Shown here: one piece after another, positions 44,066 through 54,371 of the stretch
Layout of the letters: the number at the start of each line of letters is the position of its first letter
Position numbering within the stretch: position 1 is the first letter of the stretch
Origin: Hymenopus coronatus
Lineage: Eukaryota; Arthropoda; Insecta; Mantodea; Hymenopodidae
Assembly: GCA_030762935.1 (NCBI GenBank)
Contig: CM060883.1
Coordinates: 34,743,501 to 34,807,500 of the forward strand
Length of the DNA stretch: 64,000 nucleotides
Reading direction: 5' to 3'
Made by a program: the position numbers and the translations under genes
The notes under the pieces: model-generated
Told to the model about the DNA's origin: nothing
The model's database searches: none
Seen by the model: the letters and a program-made list of their open reading frames with translations, nothing else

Positions 44066-44357
44066 AAATGGCTGAGTGACATTTGTTTTACCCTCTCAAT
44101 GAGCTCAAGCTGATCATCCTCTCCGTTATAAGCAAGGGGGATAAAACGAAGGTCTTTCAGTCAATTCACCACTTTTAGTATTTAACTTCAAATAACCCCG
44201 TTGAGTTCTGCAGCTCTTTTAATGCACTAAGTGATATCTGTACACGTCAAATATGGGGATGTTGGGCCATCTGGTATAGATAGGTTTATAGGTTAGACAA
44301 CGGAGAGGGATATCTCGTGACCTACACATTAAATTGTGGATCAAATTCCAAAGAGTG

Positions 44358-44651
44358 GAAATGGAAATGGCGTGTTATTTATGGACACTCTTTAACTGCT
44401 GTGGTTCTCAGCGTCCCATTCTATACTGGGCGTGAAAGACCGCTTAATTTTGCTCAAAGGCCTCTCTAGCAGACTTGAGGTTCTTTTACGTGCCGTAAAC
44501 CTACGACAGGACCAACGGCTTTACTTTCCTTCCGAAGGAAGCCATACTAAAGATTTTACACCCGAAAAAATCCAACATCCTCTGCCGGGTTTGAACCTGC
44601 GACTTTGGGTAAAAGAAGTTAGCATGGTAACCACTACACCACGGAGGGCGA
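44358..44651 (-). mobile_element. SINE family S2 with 16-bp target duplication
   Basis: Flanked by CAAATTCCAAAGAGTG (44342-44357) and CAAATCCCAAGGAGTG (44652-44667), 14 of 16 identical. On the minus strand the head is CCTCCGTGGTGTAGTGGTTA (box A TGGTGTAGTGG) with box B GGTTCAAACCCGGCAGAGG. It has the same body as 15046, with the complete tRNA part. Confidence 0.92.
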
Positions 44652-44849
44652 CAAATCCCAAGGAGTGAGGGTTGGAATAAGGGAACCACAGGTGGCTACA
44701 GGCCGCAGGGACGAGTGGAAGTTCTTAGCATATCAAGGCTCAAAGATGACTAACCGCTTCTCTCCAAGGGGAAGTATTCTTACCCTTGAATATGTATCAG
44801 CGCAATCTGTTTGGCATTGCCATACGTCATGGAACTATAAGTGCACTTG

Positions 44850-45045
44850 AAAGATGTGAAGGAAACGATGAAGGGAATTGATGTAAAGGAAATCTGGTGG
44901 ATAGAAGCCACTTCCAGCATTCGCATCTGGACGCAGACCAACAACGAACAATCCATGGGTTAGAGTGACTAGAGAATCTAACCTGGGACCTTCCGAATGC
45001 CTGTAGCACACATTATTGCAGCGCTACCTCGCTCATTAGTATTAA
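44850..45045 (-). mobile_element. Possible degenerate tRNA-headed SINE
   Basis: The minus strand reads GAGCGAGGTAGCGCTGCAAT and then GGTCCCAGGTTAGATTCTCT, resembling boxes A and B with one mismatch each. No second copy was found, so this is a weak call. Confidence 0.35.
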
Positions 45046-45087
45046 CCTTCACTTCAGTCCCTGGAATTATTTAGACACTCTCTCTAT

Positions 45088-45137
45088 ATAGAAAGGTAGA
45101 GTCAGACTGCGAAATTCAATGCCATAGCCAGGAAATT
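45088..45137 (-). mobile_element. SINE family S5, tail fragment
   Basis: GGTAGAGTCAGACTGCGAAA and TTCAATGCCATAGCCAGG match the reversed S5 tail and end before box B. Confidence 0.6.
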
Positions 45138-45229
45138 ATCTATCAGGAGACTCAATGTCATCTGAAATAAATGAGGTTGTTTTAATTAAATTTTGAGTAA
45201 AAACATAATTAATCGAGTTAAAAAAAGTA

Positions 45230-45302
45230 ATGCTGTTATGATTGTCATTATTATAATTATCATTACTATTATAATTATCATTATTATTATTAGTATTATG
45301 AA
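45230..45302. repeat. (ATT/ATA)n AT-rich microsatellite
   Basis: Imperfect repeats of ATTATTATAATTATC. The Asn-rich open frame on the minus strand is an artefact. Confidence 0.85.
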
Positions 45303-45537
45303 CTACAGAATTCCTGGCCTTCATACAGTTGGATTAACAATGCAATTGTAAAAGGTGCTTCAATGTATCCAAATAATTGTAAGGTGGTAAAGTAGATACC
45401 TAATAAAATAGTAAATGTTAATCCTTGAATAGCTTGATCATTATTATTATTTTCTAATAATCTATGAAGACTTCACGTAATATGGCAGCATTCTCTTTAA
45501 AGTCCCCAGCTGACTCTAGATCTTTCCAGAGTTCAGT

Positions 45538-45663
45538 CTGTACTTTCTCTATCACGTATGCATAATGTGCATAGCAGATAGAGAACATATTGTATTTCAC
45601 TCAAAAATTTAATAACGAGATTTCACCGGAAATACATTTTTGGATCCTCTGAATAAAAACAAA
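45538..45663 (+). repeat. HPR head fragment
   Basis: Head TACTTTCTCTATCACGTATG and core to 'ggatcctctgaataaaaaca', then a fresh head starts at 45666. Confidence 0.8.
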
Positions 45664-45665
45664 TT

Positions 45666-46560
45666 ATTTTTACATTCTCTAGCACGTATATAACATTTAA
45701 AGTGTATGTAAAATGTACCTGAAAAATATATTGTATTCCACCAAAAATTCGTGTCGATATTTCACCGGAAACATGTTTTGAGGTCCGCCAAATTTGAAAA
45801 AGCAATTTTAGAAACAGGTCCCTGTGTGTGTACGTATATATGTGTGTGTGGACAACTTAGCTCAAACTTGGTGTCTAAGTTCAGTATCTTCCAAAGATAT
45901 TTCCAAAGATGTGACACGAAGATTTTCAAAAAAATCTCCATCCCCAATTACCCTTTACATAGAACATTTTTTTTAAATGTTTTATTTTCTAAAAGTTGGC
46001 TGTGACGATTTTTACCTGTTATATGTTTAAGATGTGTTCATGACATGCGAAATGTATATCTCGAATTTTCTGAGAAAAGCCTCTGAAGACCGTTCATTCT
46101 GGATGACTTTTGTATAACTGGTAAACCGTAAGAAGTAGAAAAAACTTACTCCACAAAAAACATAGATCTCATTAGAACACACAATTTATGTCACATGCAT
46201 CTCTTTTGTAGAATTAGCCGTTTTTGAGATGTTCCGAGTATAGGTTTTTAAGGCATTTAAACTTTTCTCAAATGGGAGACATATTTCTTTTCGTCTCTCT
46301 TTTGTTTAGTCCTAGCAAGCAAAGAGACCCAAATTTTAAGTGTTTCACTTAACGACCGGCCTTTAAATGAACTGCTTATCGCTTTGTCCTAGTATATTCT
46401 GTTATTTCCCTTCTACTTACACAGAAGTAAGTGATAAGATCAATTCTGGTAATGTCTATCTTGATTAGCATTACGTAGATAAAAGAATAATCTTTTGTAA
46501 GGAAAGTTTGTTTGCGGAACGCCTAGAGAAAGTCATGTGAATGGAACACTTCAAATTTTT
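45666..46560 (+). repeat. HPR repeat, full length, diverged head
   Basis: Head TTTTTACATTCTCTAGCACG with an expanded palindrome-like region (ATATAACATTTAAAGTGTAT). Core, GTGTGTGTACGTATATATGT variable segment, body with a duplicated CTTCCAAAGATATTTCCAAA, and a tail of the CTAGAGAAAGTCATGTGAAT sub-type. Confidence 0.9.
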
Positions 46561-46714
46561 CAGTCTGATTTAATTGACATTCTCTACATGTTTGATTATA
46601 GTGTTTATTCTTTTGTTTTTACTTTTAATTTATTTGGGAGGAATACTTGAGTGTATCATAACTTAAGCTACCTGCTATGTAATTAACCTATTTGTCCGTA
46701 CAACACTTATATCA

Positions 46715-46910
46715 TGACCAATAGGCTCTCACCAAGGCGTGCTCCCAGGCACGCAGTGGTGGACAAAGCGGCGCAGGGGCGGGTATTCTCCGGGTTCTCC
46801 GGTTTCCCCTGACATCGTATTCCACTGGTATTCCATCTTCATTTTGTATCATCAATACCATTGCCTGCGGTGTTTATGTAGAAAAAGAGGGCGTTAAACA
46901 CTATAAAAAT
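46715..46910 (+). mobile_element. SINE family S3, 5'-truncated
   Basis: GTGGTGGACAAAGCGGCGCA, CTCCGGGTTCTCCGGTTTCC, GCCTGCGGTGTTTATGTAGA and GGGCGTTAAACACTATAAAA match the S3 body and 3' end. The tRNA head is eroded. Confidence 0.8.
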
Positions 46911-46913
46911 ACC

Positions 46914-47020
46914 AGAAGCCCAACTGTCCCATATTTAACGTGTGCAGATATCCCTAGGTGCGTTAAAACAGTTGCAGAACTCAACGGGGCTGTTTCAAAT
47001 TAAAACCTGCCAGTATAGTG
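46914..47020 (+). repeat. Unclassified ~100-bp dispersed repeat, copy 2
   Basis: Matches 43965-44065 (CAACTGTCCCATATTTAACG, GTGCGTTAAAACAGTTGCAG, CTCAACGGGGCTGTTTCAAA). It immediately follows the S3 SINE end. Confidence 0.75.
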
Positions 47021-47078
47021 ACCCTTGCTTTACAAGTATTGGAATCAGCGGTGTTGAAGCAAGGAAGTCAAAGTGGAA

Positions 47079-47895
47079 ATTTAAAAAATCTGATGTGTTA
47101 CATTCATATATCTTTCTCTAGCTGTTCCAAATACAACTATAGTTACAATAGATTAGTCTTTAATCTACATCATGGTATTTGAGATGAATATTAGCAGAAA
47201 TGGTATTATGCAGAAGGAAAAAAGAAAATAAGGGAAGCGAGTCAAATCTTCGTATATGAAACAATTGAGGTTCGGTTCCTTTGCAGAGTCTTGTTTGTGA
47301 AACGTTAGGTAGTTTTAAACTTAAACCAGTAATAAAGAGTACCTTAAAAACGGTCAGCTCTACAAGAAAAGCTCTATGATATGAATGTGTATTAACGAGA
47401 TCTACACGTTTTGTGTTGTAGGTTTTTGTCTAGCTCTTACGATTTTACCGTTATGCAAAATTCTGCAAAACTCAACCAGAATAAACAGGTCTTCTTAGGC
47501 TATTCCAGGAAATCCAAAATATATATTTTATTTGTAATATAAATAGGTTTAATAAACGGCATTTTAATCAAAATCGTTTGGGCCATTTTTGAGAAGAACA
47601 AAATTTTCAAATGCTTTTCCATTCAAAGGGTAGTTTGTGGTGAGTAAGATTTTTTAAAATCTTCGTGTCGAATCTTTGGAAGATACTAAACACAAATGCC
47701 AAGTCTTTCCGTTTTTGAGCTATGTTGTCCATAGGCACACACACAGGGACCATCTTCTAAAAATATTTTTTCGTACTGAGGGGACCTCAAAACATATTCC
47801 AGGTGAAATCTCGATATCAAATTTTTGGGTGGAATACAATACCTTCTCTAGCTGCTATGTACATTGTATGCACAAACGGCTAGATAAAGTAAAAA
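47079..47895 (-). repeat. HPR repeat, full length
   Basis: Tail AATCTGATGTGTTACATTCA, body, short CACACACAGGG variable segment and head (GCTATGTACATTGTATGCAC, GGCTAGATAAAG). The core is shorter than usual through loss of one segment near 47700. Confidence 0.92.
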
Positions 47896-48593
47896 GTAGA
47901 GGTTGAAATAAATGTACTAAGTGAAATTTCTCTATTAAAAAGTGTTTGTTTTGCAATATAAACCAGATTAAAAAGTTTGACATTTTCCTCGCAAATAGAG
48001 CTGTTAATTCCGTTTTGCAAATAATTATTGTTTTCTCCACCAAAAAATATCGGGTTTTGCGCCAACATGAACCCTGTTGAAGCACGGCTGATAATTATTA
48101 TGACAGATGTAAAATTTCAAAATAAATGTAATATTAAACCCTTAATTAAACACGTAATCTAATAACAATTACGGCGAACCAAATGAAGCATGCACATTTA
48201 ACTGGTTAATTTAACATATTCACTCCGGACAATTACTGTTTTAATAGCGCACGTCTCTGTTATATTCACTCAATTATTATTGCTTTGATCCCTTTCCCTG
48301 ACGAGAATGAAATTTGTGGTTTGCTTACCGTTATATTATCTCAGAGCATTCTAATAGTTTAAATAAAAAGGTGATATTCCTTTCCAAAATTCTGCGTAAA
48401 GAAGTTTTGATTGCTTATTAAATTTCTCTCGATCATTTTGTAAGCAAACATTTCCCATCAGCAATAAACGCAAGGTGAACTTGCTTATTTGTTTATCTAT
48501 TATGTATGTCTTTCAATCATGGGTGTGCCAGTGTTTAAATCCACAGGAAACCAGAGTTCCCCTCGTGTTTTGTGCTAACAGCAAAGATTCTAT
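47896..48593. other. Low-copy AT-rich DNA, no gene seen
   Basis: No recognisable coding frame or repeat between two HPR copies. Confidence 0.4.
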
Positions 48594-48808
48594 AAAAATT
48601 AAATTTCACGTGGTATATTCACATGCTTTTCTCTACACATTCAGCAAAAAAATTGTACAAAAGCTTATTCTTCTATCTACTTCATGCTGAGCGAGATAAT
48701 CGTCAGAAATGACTTTCTAACATATTTTTCTGTAGATTGAAATGAAATGAGAGAATGCACCAGTCTAAAGGTATTTTCAAATCTTTTAAGAGCTGGTCGC
48801 TATGTCAA
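48594..48808 (-). repeat. HPR tail half (-), left part of an interrupted copy
   Basis: From TTTCACGTGGTATATTCACA to AGCTGGTCGCTATGTCAAAT. The matching head half probably resumes at 50078 after the purine tract and rearranged mariner. Confidence 0.75.
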
Positions 48809-48830
48809 ATCCTCTCATCCTCAGCCTTGA

Positions 48831-49300
48831 TGAGGATAAAAAATAAAGAAAAGAGAGAAGGAAAGGAAGAAAGCAAGATAGAATTAAAGGAAGCAAATAA
48901 GAATGAATGAGAAAAGAAGGAATAAAGAAAACAGATAGAAAGATTGGAAGGAAGAAAGCATGAGAGAAGAAAGATAGGAAGAGAGCAAGAAAGCAAGAAA
49001 GAACGAAAGGGACAAGAAAATGAAAAATAAAGAAAAGAAGGACGGAGGAAAGAAAGGAAAAGAGAAAGGTGGAAAGAAAGGAAAGAAGATGGGAGAAAGT
49101 AAGCAAAAAGGAAGGAAGAAATAAAAAGGAAAGAAGAAAAAAAGAGAGAAAAGTAAAAACAATGAAAGAAAAGAAAAACGAAGAACGAAAGGTAGGAACG
49201 AAGCAAGAAAGAAAGAGAGAATGAAAGGAAGCGAGTAAGTAAGAAAAAAAGAGAGATAGGAAGAAAGAAAGCAGGAAATAAAAGAAAGAAAGGAAGCAAA
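48831..49300 (+). repeat. Purine-rich (GAAA/GGAA)n tract
   Basis: About 470 bp of almost pure A/G with GAAAGAAAGGAAG-type units. The complementary strand is open in several frames (up to 282 codons, Phe/Ser/Leu-rich), as expected from composition. It lies inside a broken HPR copy, next to the fold-back mariner. Confidence 0.93.
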
Positions 49301-49489
49301 GAGTACGTGCCAGAATGCACCACTGCAGATGGACCAAGCGAACTACAATGTGGAACCCAAAAATAGGACTGAAAACGGCAGATAGACGGAAGATACGATG
49401 GGAAACGGAACATTGTGGATAAGGACAGACTCGTGTGGAAAACACTGGAAAGAACAATACCCAAAAATACATACTTTGTACACTTATGG

Positions 49490-49850
49490 TTACCTTTCAA
49501 CATCTTTACCGAAAATATTGAGACATTTATTGTACCTGTGCATAAGCTTTGCAACACCCGCTTCAAAACAATGTTGACGCCAATGATTTCAAATGAGCAT
49601 TGACGTTGTTTTGAAGATCTTCGTTGGTTTGAAAGTGCTGCCCTCCTAGCCAAGTCCTCAGTTCAGGGAAATAGTGAAATTCGCTGGGGGTCAGGTCAGG
49701 ACTGTACGGCGGATGATCGAAAATGTCCCATTGAAATTGTTCAAGGAGCCGATGGGTTTTGCCAGCAGTGTATGGACGAGTGTTGTCATGGATCAACACA
49801 ATTCCTGAAGTCAGCATTCCTCTTCGTTTGTTTTGAATGGTTCTTCGCAA
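49490..49850 (-). pseudogene. Mariner transposase C-terminal half (minus copy)
   Basis: The frame reads RRTIQNKRRGMLTSGIVL, then IHDNTRPYTAGKTHRLLEQF with the second catalytic Asp. Exactly 34 residues later comes HPPYSPDLTPSEFHYF, where Glu replaces the third Asp. It continues TWLGGQHFQTNEDLQNNV, NAHLKSLASTLF, then a one-base shift to EAGVAKLMHRYNKCLNIF, GKDVER and a stop at 49490. D34(D) spacing places it in mariner, in a lineage distinct from the other copies here. The changed last residue and frameshift make it inactive. The N-terminal half is missing because the inverted partner begins at 49853. Confidence 0.85.
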
Positions 49851-49852
49851 AG

Positions 49853-49978
49853 GTCTTCAAAACAACGTTAATGCTCACTTGAAATGATTGGCACAACAGC
49901 TTTTGAAGCAAGTATTGAAAAGATAGTCACAGATGCGATAAATATCTCAATCATTTCGGTGATTATGTTGAAAAGTAA
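49853..49978 (+). pseudogene. Mariner transposase extreme C-terminus (plus copy)
   Basis: The nucleotides follow the reversed neighbour closely (GTCTTCAAAACAACGTTAAT, GCTCACTTGAAATGATTGGC, then TTTTGAAGCAAGTATTGAAA and GGTGATTATGTTGAAAAGTA), encoding LQNNVNAHLK, stop, and an EASIEKIV-like end after a shift. Only about 40 codons remain. Confidence 0.75.
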
Positions 49979-50077
49979 CCATAAGTGTACACAACTTTTA
50001 GTAATAAAATAATTGTTTTCTATGAACTTGCCTTTTATTTATAGCTTATTGGAAGTTGAAAGCAAACAGCCCTCGTA

Positions 50078-50592
50078 TACGATATAAATTGTGTGCCTTA
50101 ATGAGATCTACATTTTTTGTGTAGCAAGGTTTTGTATATCTCTCCCGGCTTGGCAGTTATATAAAATGCATCTGGAACAAAGAGGCTTTGAGAGACTATT
50201 TCCAGAAAATTTAAGATATACATTTTGTTTGCCATAAAAATATCTAAAATATATGGTATTTTAATCAAAACGTTACAGGCATTTTTAAGACAAAATTTTT
50301 CGAATCTTTTTCCTTGTAAAGGCTAATTTAAATTGGGGGAGGGGATTTTTCTCAAAACCTTTGTGTTGCATCCCTGGAAGATGCTAAGCTTAAATACCAA
50401 GTTTGGTATTTTACCAACTTTTCGTTCTTGAGTTATCGTGCTTACAAACACGGACATTTTTCTAAGAATGTTTTTTTTTTTTGGGATACAGGGAAACCTA
50501 AAACCTGTATTTCCTGTAAAATATCGGTATGTAATTTTTGGGTTACCTTCTCTATGCACTACGTATACATTACGTGTAGAGGAAGTAATAAT
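50078..50592 (-). repeat. HPR head half (-), right part of an interrupted copy
   Basis: It starts mid-body (ATATAAATTGTGTGCCTTAA) right after the mariner end and runs to the head (GCACTACGTATACATTACGT). The core has a short deletion. Confidence 0.88.
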
Positions 50593-51086
50593 ATTGTGGT
50601 CAAACAGCATCCTTTTATCAGTCCAAAACAATAATGGAGTTATGTATTTAAGAACTGTTTTGTTTACGCTGCAGTGTTTATCAAGGCTTCAATATGAAGT
50701 TATTTGTAATTATGCAAAGGGTTTTTGAAATCTTGGTGACACACAAGTTATATCTTTCAAATATAACATGGAATATATTTGTTTAATTCTTCCCCTGATT
50801 CAAATGATGTGGCTATCAAATATCACGAGTTATTTCTGAATCATACAGAGAACGAAATGTGCATATTTTTAGCTGGAAAGTGGTATGGAAAAGGATTTAT
50901 AATTTTTTTTTAAATTTGAATGAGAATTAATTAATTTCATTTACCTACATCCATAATTTGTGCAATTATTGTAAAATGACGTAGAGGATTTTGTTACAAA
51001 TTCATCCCTTTACCCCTTATGATTTAAAATCATATAGGTAGGTATATATAGGAATAATAATGAATGAAAAATATCCCGATCGGTAT
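50593..51086. other. Low-copy AT-rich DNA, no gene seen
   Basis: No recognisable frame or repeat. Confidence 0.4.
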
Positions 51087-51606
51087 TCATGTTTAAAAAT
51101 CTGATGTGTTGCATTCCCATGGCTTTCCCTCTGTTCTGCAAACAAACTGTTGTTACAAAAGATTATAATTTAATTTACATAATGCTAATTGAGATAAACA
51201 TTAGTAGAAAGTCTTATTGGTTACTTCCTTATCAGTAGAAGGTAATTAAAGGAGTACACTAGCCTAAACCATACGCAAAATCATTTAAAAGCTGATCATT
51301 ATATGATAGAATCGAATTCTTTTTCTTTATAGGACCGGAGTAAAACAAAAGAATTATAAAAAGAATGACTTAACATTTGAGAAAAGTATTTTAAAATTGA
51401 TATAATGTGTGCGTTTTAACGATATCTATATTTTTTGAATAGTAAGTTTTTGTCTATCTCTTATGGTTCACCAGTTATACAAAATCAATCTATAATGAAG
51501 AAATCTTCAAAGGCTATTTCCAGAAAATTCAAGATATATCACGCATTTGTCACGGAAACATATTTAATATTAGTTTTTAATCAAAATTGTTAGAGCCGTT
51601 TCACTA
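51087..51606 (-). repeat. HPR repeat (-), head-truncated
   Basis: From tail AATCTGATGTGTTGCATTCC to 'ttgttagagccgtttcact'. The core and head are absent. Confidence 0.85.
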
Positions 51607-51794
51607 GCTGTCGTAGAGGTAGCGATAAAATTGTTCATATCATTCATAGTTGGTGTTCATATTGCAAAATTTAATACTTCCAATATTTGGATACATCTTA
51701 TTCACTAGCGATTAAACAATTATGCAACCAGCGCGAAGCGAGAATGCACTATATTAGGTGTGGGTTAGAGTGTGTTTAAATAAAGTTGGGTATT

Positions 51795-52084
51795 AATAAT
51801 CACTATTGGTCTCAGCAAAGCATGCGAGCGAAGCGAGCGGTGAGACATGCTCAGCGCCTCGAACCCCCCCCCTCCACGGCCGGTTAATCCGGTCCTCATC
51901 ACTTGAAGCCGCTACTTTTCCATTAAGTGGCTCCTTAATTGGCCGCCCAGGGACCTCAAGAGGCTGAGTGCACCCCGGACCAGGTCTACCAGCAGGGGAA
52001 AATTTCCCACGCCGGTACTGGGAATGGAACCCAGGTCTCTCGCTTGGCAAGCAGCCGCGCTACCTCCGCGCTAAGGAGACGGCC
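51795..52084 (-). mobile_element. SINE family S4, minus strand
   Basis: Ends on the plus strand with the tRNA-like head in reverse: GGGAATGGAACCCAGGTCTC (box B) and GCCGCGCTACCTCCGCGCTA (box A region). The body CCACTTAATGG... GTGCACTCAGCCTCTTGAGG on the minus strand matches 11931-12240. A local GCGAGCGAAGCGAGCGG imperfect repeat lies at its 3' end. Confidence 0.87.
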
Positions 52085-52085
52085 A

Positions 52086-52205
52086 ATAAGACCATTTTTG
52101 CTAATGTTTATCTCGATTAGTATGATGTGGGTTGAGAAAAAACTTTTGTAAGAATGTTTGCAAAACAGATAGAGAAACTAATTTGGATGGAGCATATAGA
52201 TCTTT
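52086..52205 (+). repeat. HPR tail fragment
   Basis: AATAAGACCATTTTTGCTAA to CTAATTTGGATGGAGCATA is the last ~120 nt of an HPR tail in + orientation, directly after the S4 SINE. Confidence 0.75.
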
Positions 52206-52402
52206 ATGTGCATTCAGTGCGGAGTAACTTATTTTTTACTCCATGAATTTTCAACGAAGGCTTTGAAACTGTTTATAGACTTGTGGTAAGCTATGAATAG
52301 GAATGATAAGATATTTTATAACTCATGTTTAACAGAAAGAATAGAACTTTTCTATGATTAAATAATTTTTAATTCGGTTCAGTAGTTTTAAAACTTTCTC
52401 TG

Positions 52403-53131
52403 CATACATAAGAATTAGATGTGCTCCATTCACATCTCTGCAACAAATTATTGTTAAAAAGCTCTTATTTCTATTTACTTCATGCTGATCGAGAAAAAAA
52501 TTAGCAGAAATAGTCTTATTACTTATTTTCTTTAAGTAAAAGCGAAATAAAGGAGTACCATAGGTAAAAGTGATATTCAAAAGCTGGCTGCTATATGACT
52601 GAAGTTCCTTTGTATGTGTGGACAGGAGTTCACAAAATCCTGTGTGAGAAAAGTTGTTTTTTTAAAGCTGAAACTAAAAACAAGAAATATCTCAAAAACG
52701 ATCAACTCCACGAAAAAAATATGTTTAGCATAAATTGTATGTTTTAATGTGTTCTACATTATTTGTGTGGTAAGTTTCTGTCCAGCTCTTACAGTTTAGC
52801 AATTATGTAAAATTCCGTAAAATTTACCCTGAATAAAGTAGTCTTTAGAGGCTATCCCCAGAACATTCAAAACATACATTTTATTTGTCAGGTAAATATC
52901 TTTAATATACGATATTTTAATCAAAATCATTAGGGCCAATTTTCAGAAAATCAAAATTTTCGAAAAAAGTTCCATGTAAAGGGGAGTTTGGGATAGGGGG
53001 ATTTTTCTCAAAATCTTTGTGTCGCATCCCTGGAAGATACCAAAATTAAATACCAAGTTTGGTATTTTACGGACGTTTCGTTTTTGAGTTATCCTGTTCA
53101 CACACGGACTCAGGACTTTTTTCTGTAGAGA
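52403..53131 (-). repeat. HPR repeat (-), head nearly lost
   Basis: Tail ATTAGATGTGCTCCATTCAC (with a small deletion removing ATGACTTTCTCTAC), body with GGGGAGTTTGGGATAGGGGG, short ACACACGGACTCAGGAC region, then an abrupt stop at TTTTTTCTG with only TAGAGATAGTAATAATA left of the head. Confidence 0.88.
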
Positions 53132-54371
53132 TAGTAATAATATTAGTATGGATATACGCCAGTTTACTTGCTCTTTCCCAAAACAGTTGAAGATGGTAGA
53201 AGAAAGCACTTCTCTACTGTCAGAGTACGGATCAGTTAACAAATGAAATACGACAGCTGAAAAGAGACCAGAAGGAGAAGAGTTGAAATCCCCCCAAAAT
53301 AAGAACAAACTAAAAAAATACATAGAGCACTAGAAGTAAACATAGAAAGTCTGCTGCGGCTTGGAATGAGATTTTGCCGCAGTGAGTGAATAAGAAATAG
53401 CCGGGGCTCCGCAGCCCTCTGGAGACAGCAAGACAGTTGGTATCTCATACCGTTTGTTTCAATTCAGCACTGCCCGCTCTGGGATGTCATTATGATCCTT
53501 CCACTACTTCCAAAACTTTTTCTCCATTTCTTTTCTTTGTATTTTGGCATTTCTTTATCTGTTGGTCTTTCTTTTTTGTCTGTCTTCGAAGTCGCAAAAT
53601 ATATAACCTCAAGCAATACCAGGGAAGTGGTTCAAACAGAAGAATGAAGCACAGGAGAAAAAGAGCATAAAGCAGACAAAGGAAAAGATTTTCTCAGTAT
53701 ATCCTACATCAACACAGAAAGTGAGTGATAAAACGTTGTTTTCTGGGAAACAGAGAAAAAGAAAACAATACAATTAATGTCACGTAGTCGATGTTTTTGT
53801 AGCCACACTGCATTAACGTCCATCTAGTGGGTAACCTGAGAACTTCGATGTTTCTTTTGTTACCGAAATAAATTTCGGATAATTCTACACGAAGCCGAAG
53901 CAACTAGAGGTGGAGAAAATAGATATTCTTCAGTAACATTTCTGACTGCTGCAATTCCAGAAATAGTATTTTTCAAATAACATTACAAAACACAGACGTG
54001 TTCAGTTGAGTTCATGTAACCGTGCTGATATAATGCGCAGTGTTTTATGTTGGTAAGGAAATACGCTATACTCCCAATTATTCGTATAAAGATTATCGTG
54101 CATTAAAACATTTATATTTCTATAGAAAACAGCAATAAACGACTCACCGCGTGACCGTTTCCATTGTTTAAACGACCGCATCGTGTCAACAAAATACCGT
54201 TTCCATTGTTACCAGCTAGAGTACCAGTTTCCATTGTTCCGTGTAAACCGAAAACATGCTCAGCTTTATATATTATTCAACCTGTAAGTGACAGTGAATG
54301 AAGTACGTTAAAAAAATTTGTATAACAGATGACGCAGTACAGAAAAAAAAATGTGTCGACTTTAAAACAAA
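53132..54371. other. Low-copy DNA with a SOX-type motif cluster
   Basis: No recognisable coding family. A CCGCAG-containing patch at 53355-53430 (CTGCTGCGGCTTGGAATG, TTTTGCCGCAGTGAGTG) can form a small hairpin. The motif cluster is listed separately. Confidence 0.4.
54157..54238 (+). promoter_or_regulatory. Three GTTTCCATTGTT motifs (SOX-type) in 82 bp
   Basis: GTTTCCATTGTT occurs identically at 54157-54168, 54199-54210 and 54227-54238. CCATTGTT is the reverse complement of AACAATGG, the consensus of SOX-family HMG factors. The spacings are 42 and 28 bp. The repeats share only 1-3 flanking bases (ACCGTTTCCATTGTT twice), so simple tandem duplication is not obvious. Confidence 0.4.

Larger units (their letters stand above)
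49490..50075. mobile_element. Rearranged fold-back mariner, left terminus lost
   Basis: The transposase 3' end is present twice in opposite orientation: 49490-49850 on the minus strand and 49853-49978 on the plus strand, with both stop codons pointing outward. The right terminus (GGAAGTTGAAAGCAAACAGC, CCTCG) ends at 50075 and is followed by TA, then HPR sequence. It looks like a deletion plus inversion joined near 49851. The left terminus was not found before the purine tract. Confidence 0.75.

Noticed and set aside
48786..49653. 228- and 282-codon hydrophobic frames that look like membrane proteins
   Set aside because: Same composition effect over the (GAAA)n tract; apparent membrane segments are poly-Phe/Leu/Ser from TTT/TTC/TCC.
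52086..52205. Independent regulatory RNA downstream of the S4 SINE
   Set aside because: The segment aligns with the HPR tail, so it is a repeat fragment.
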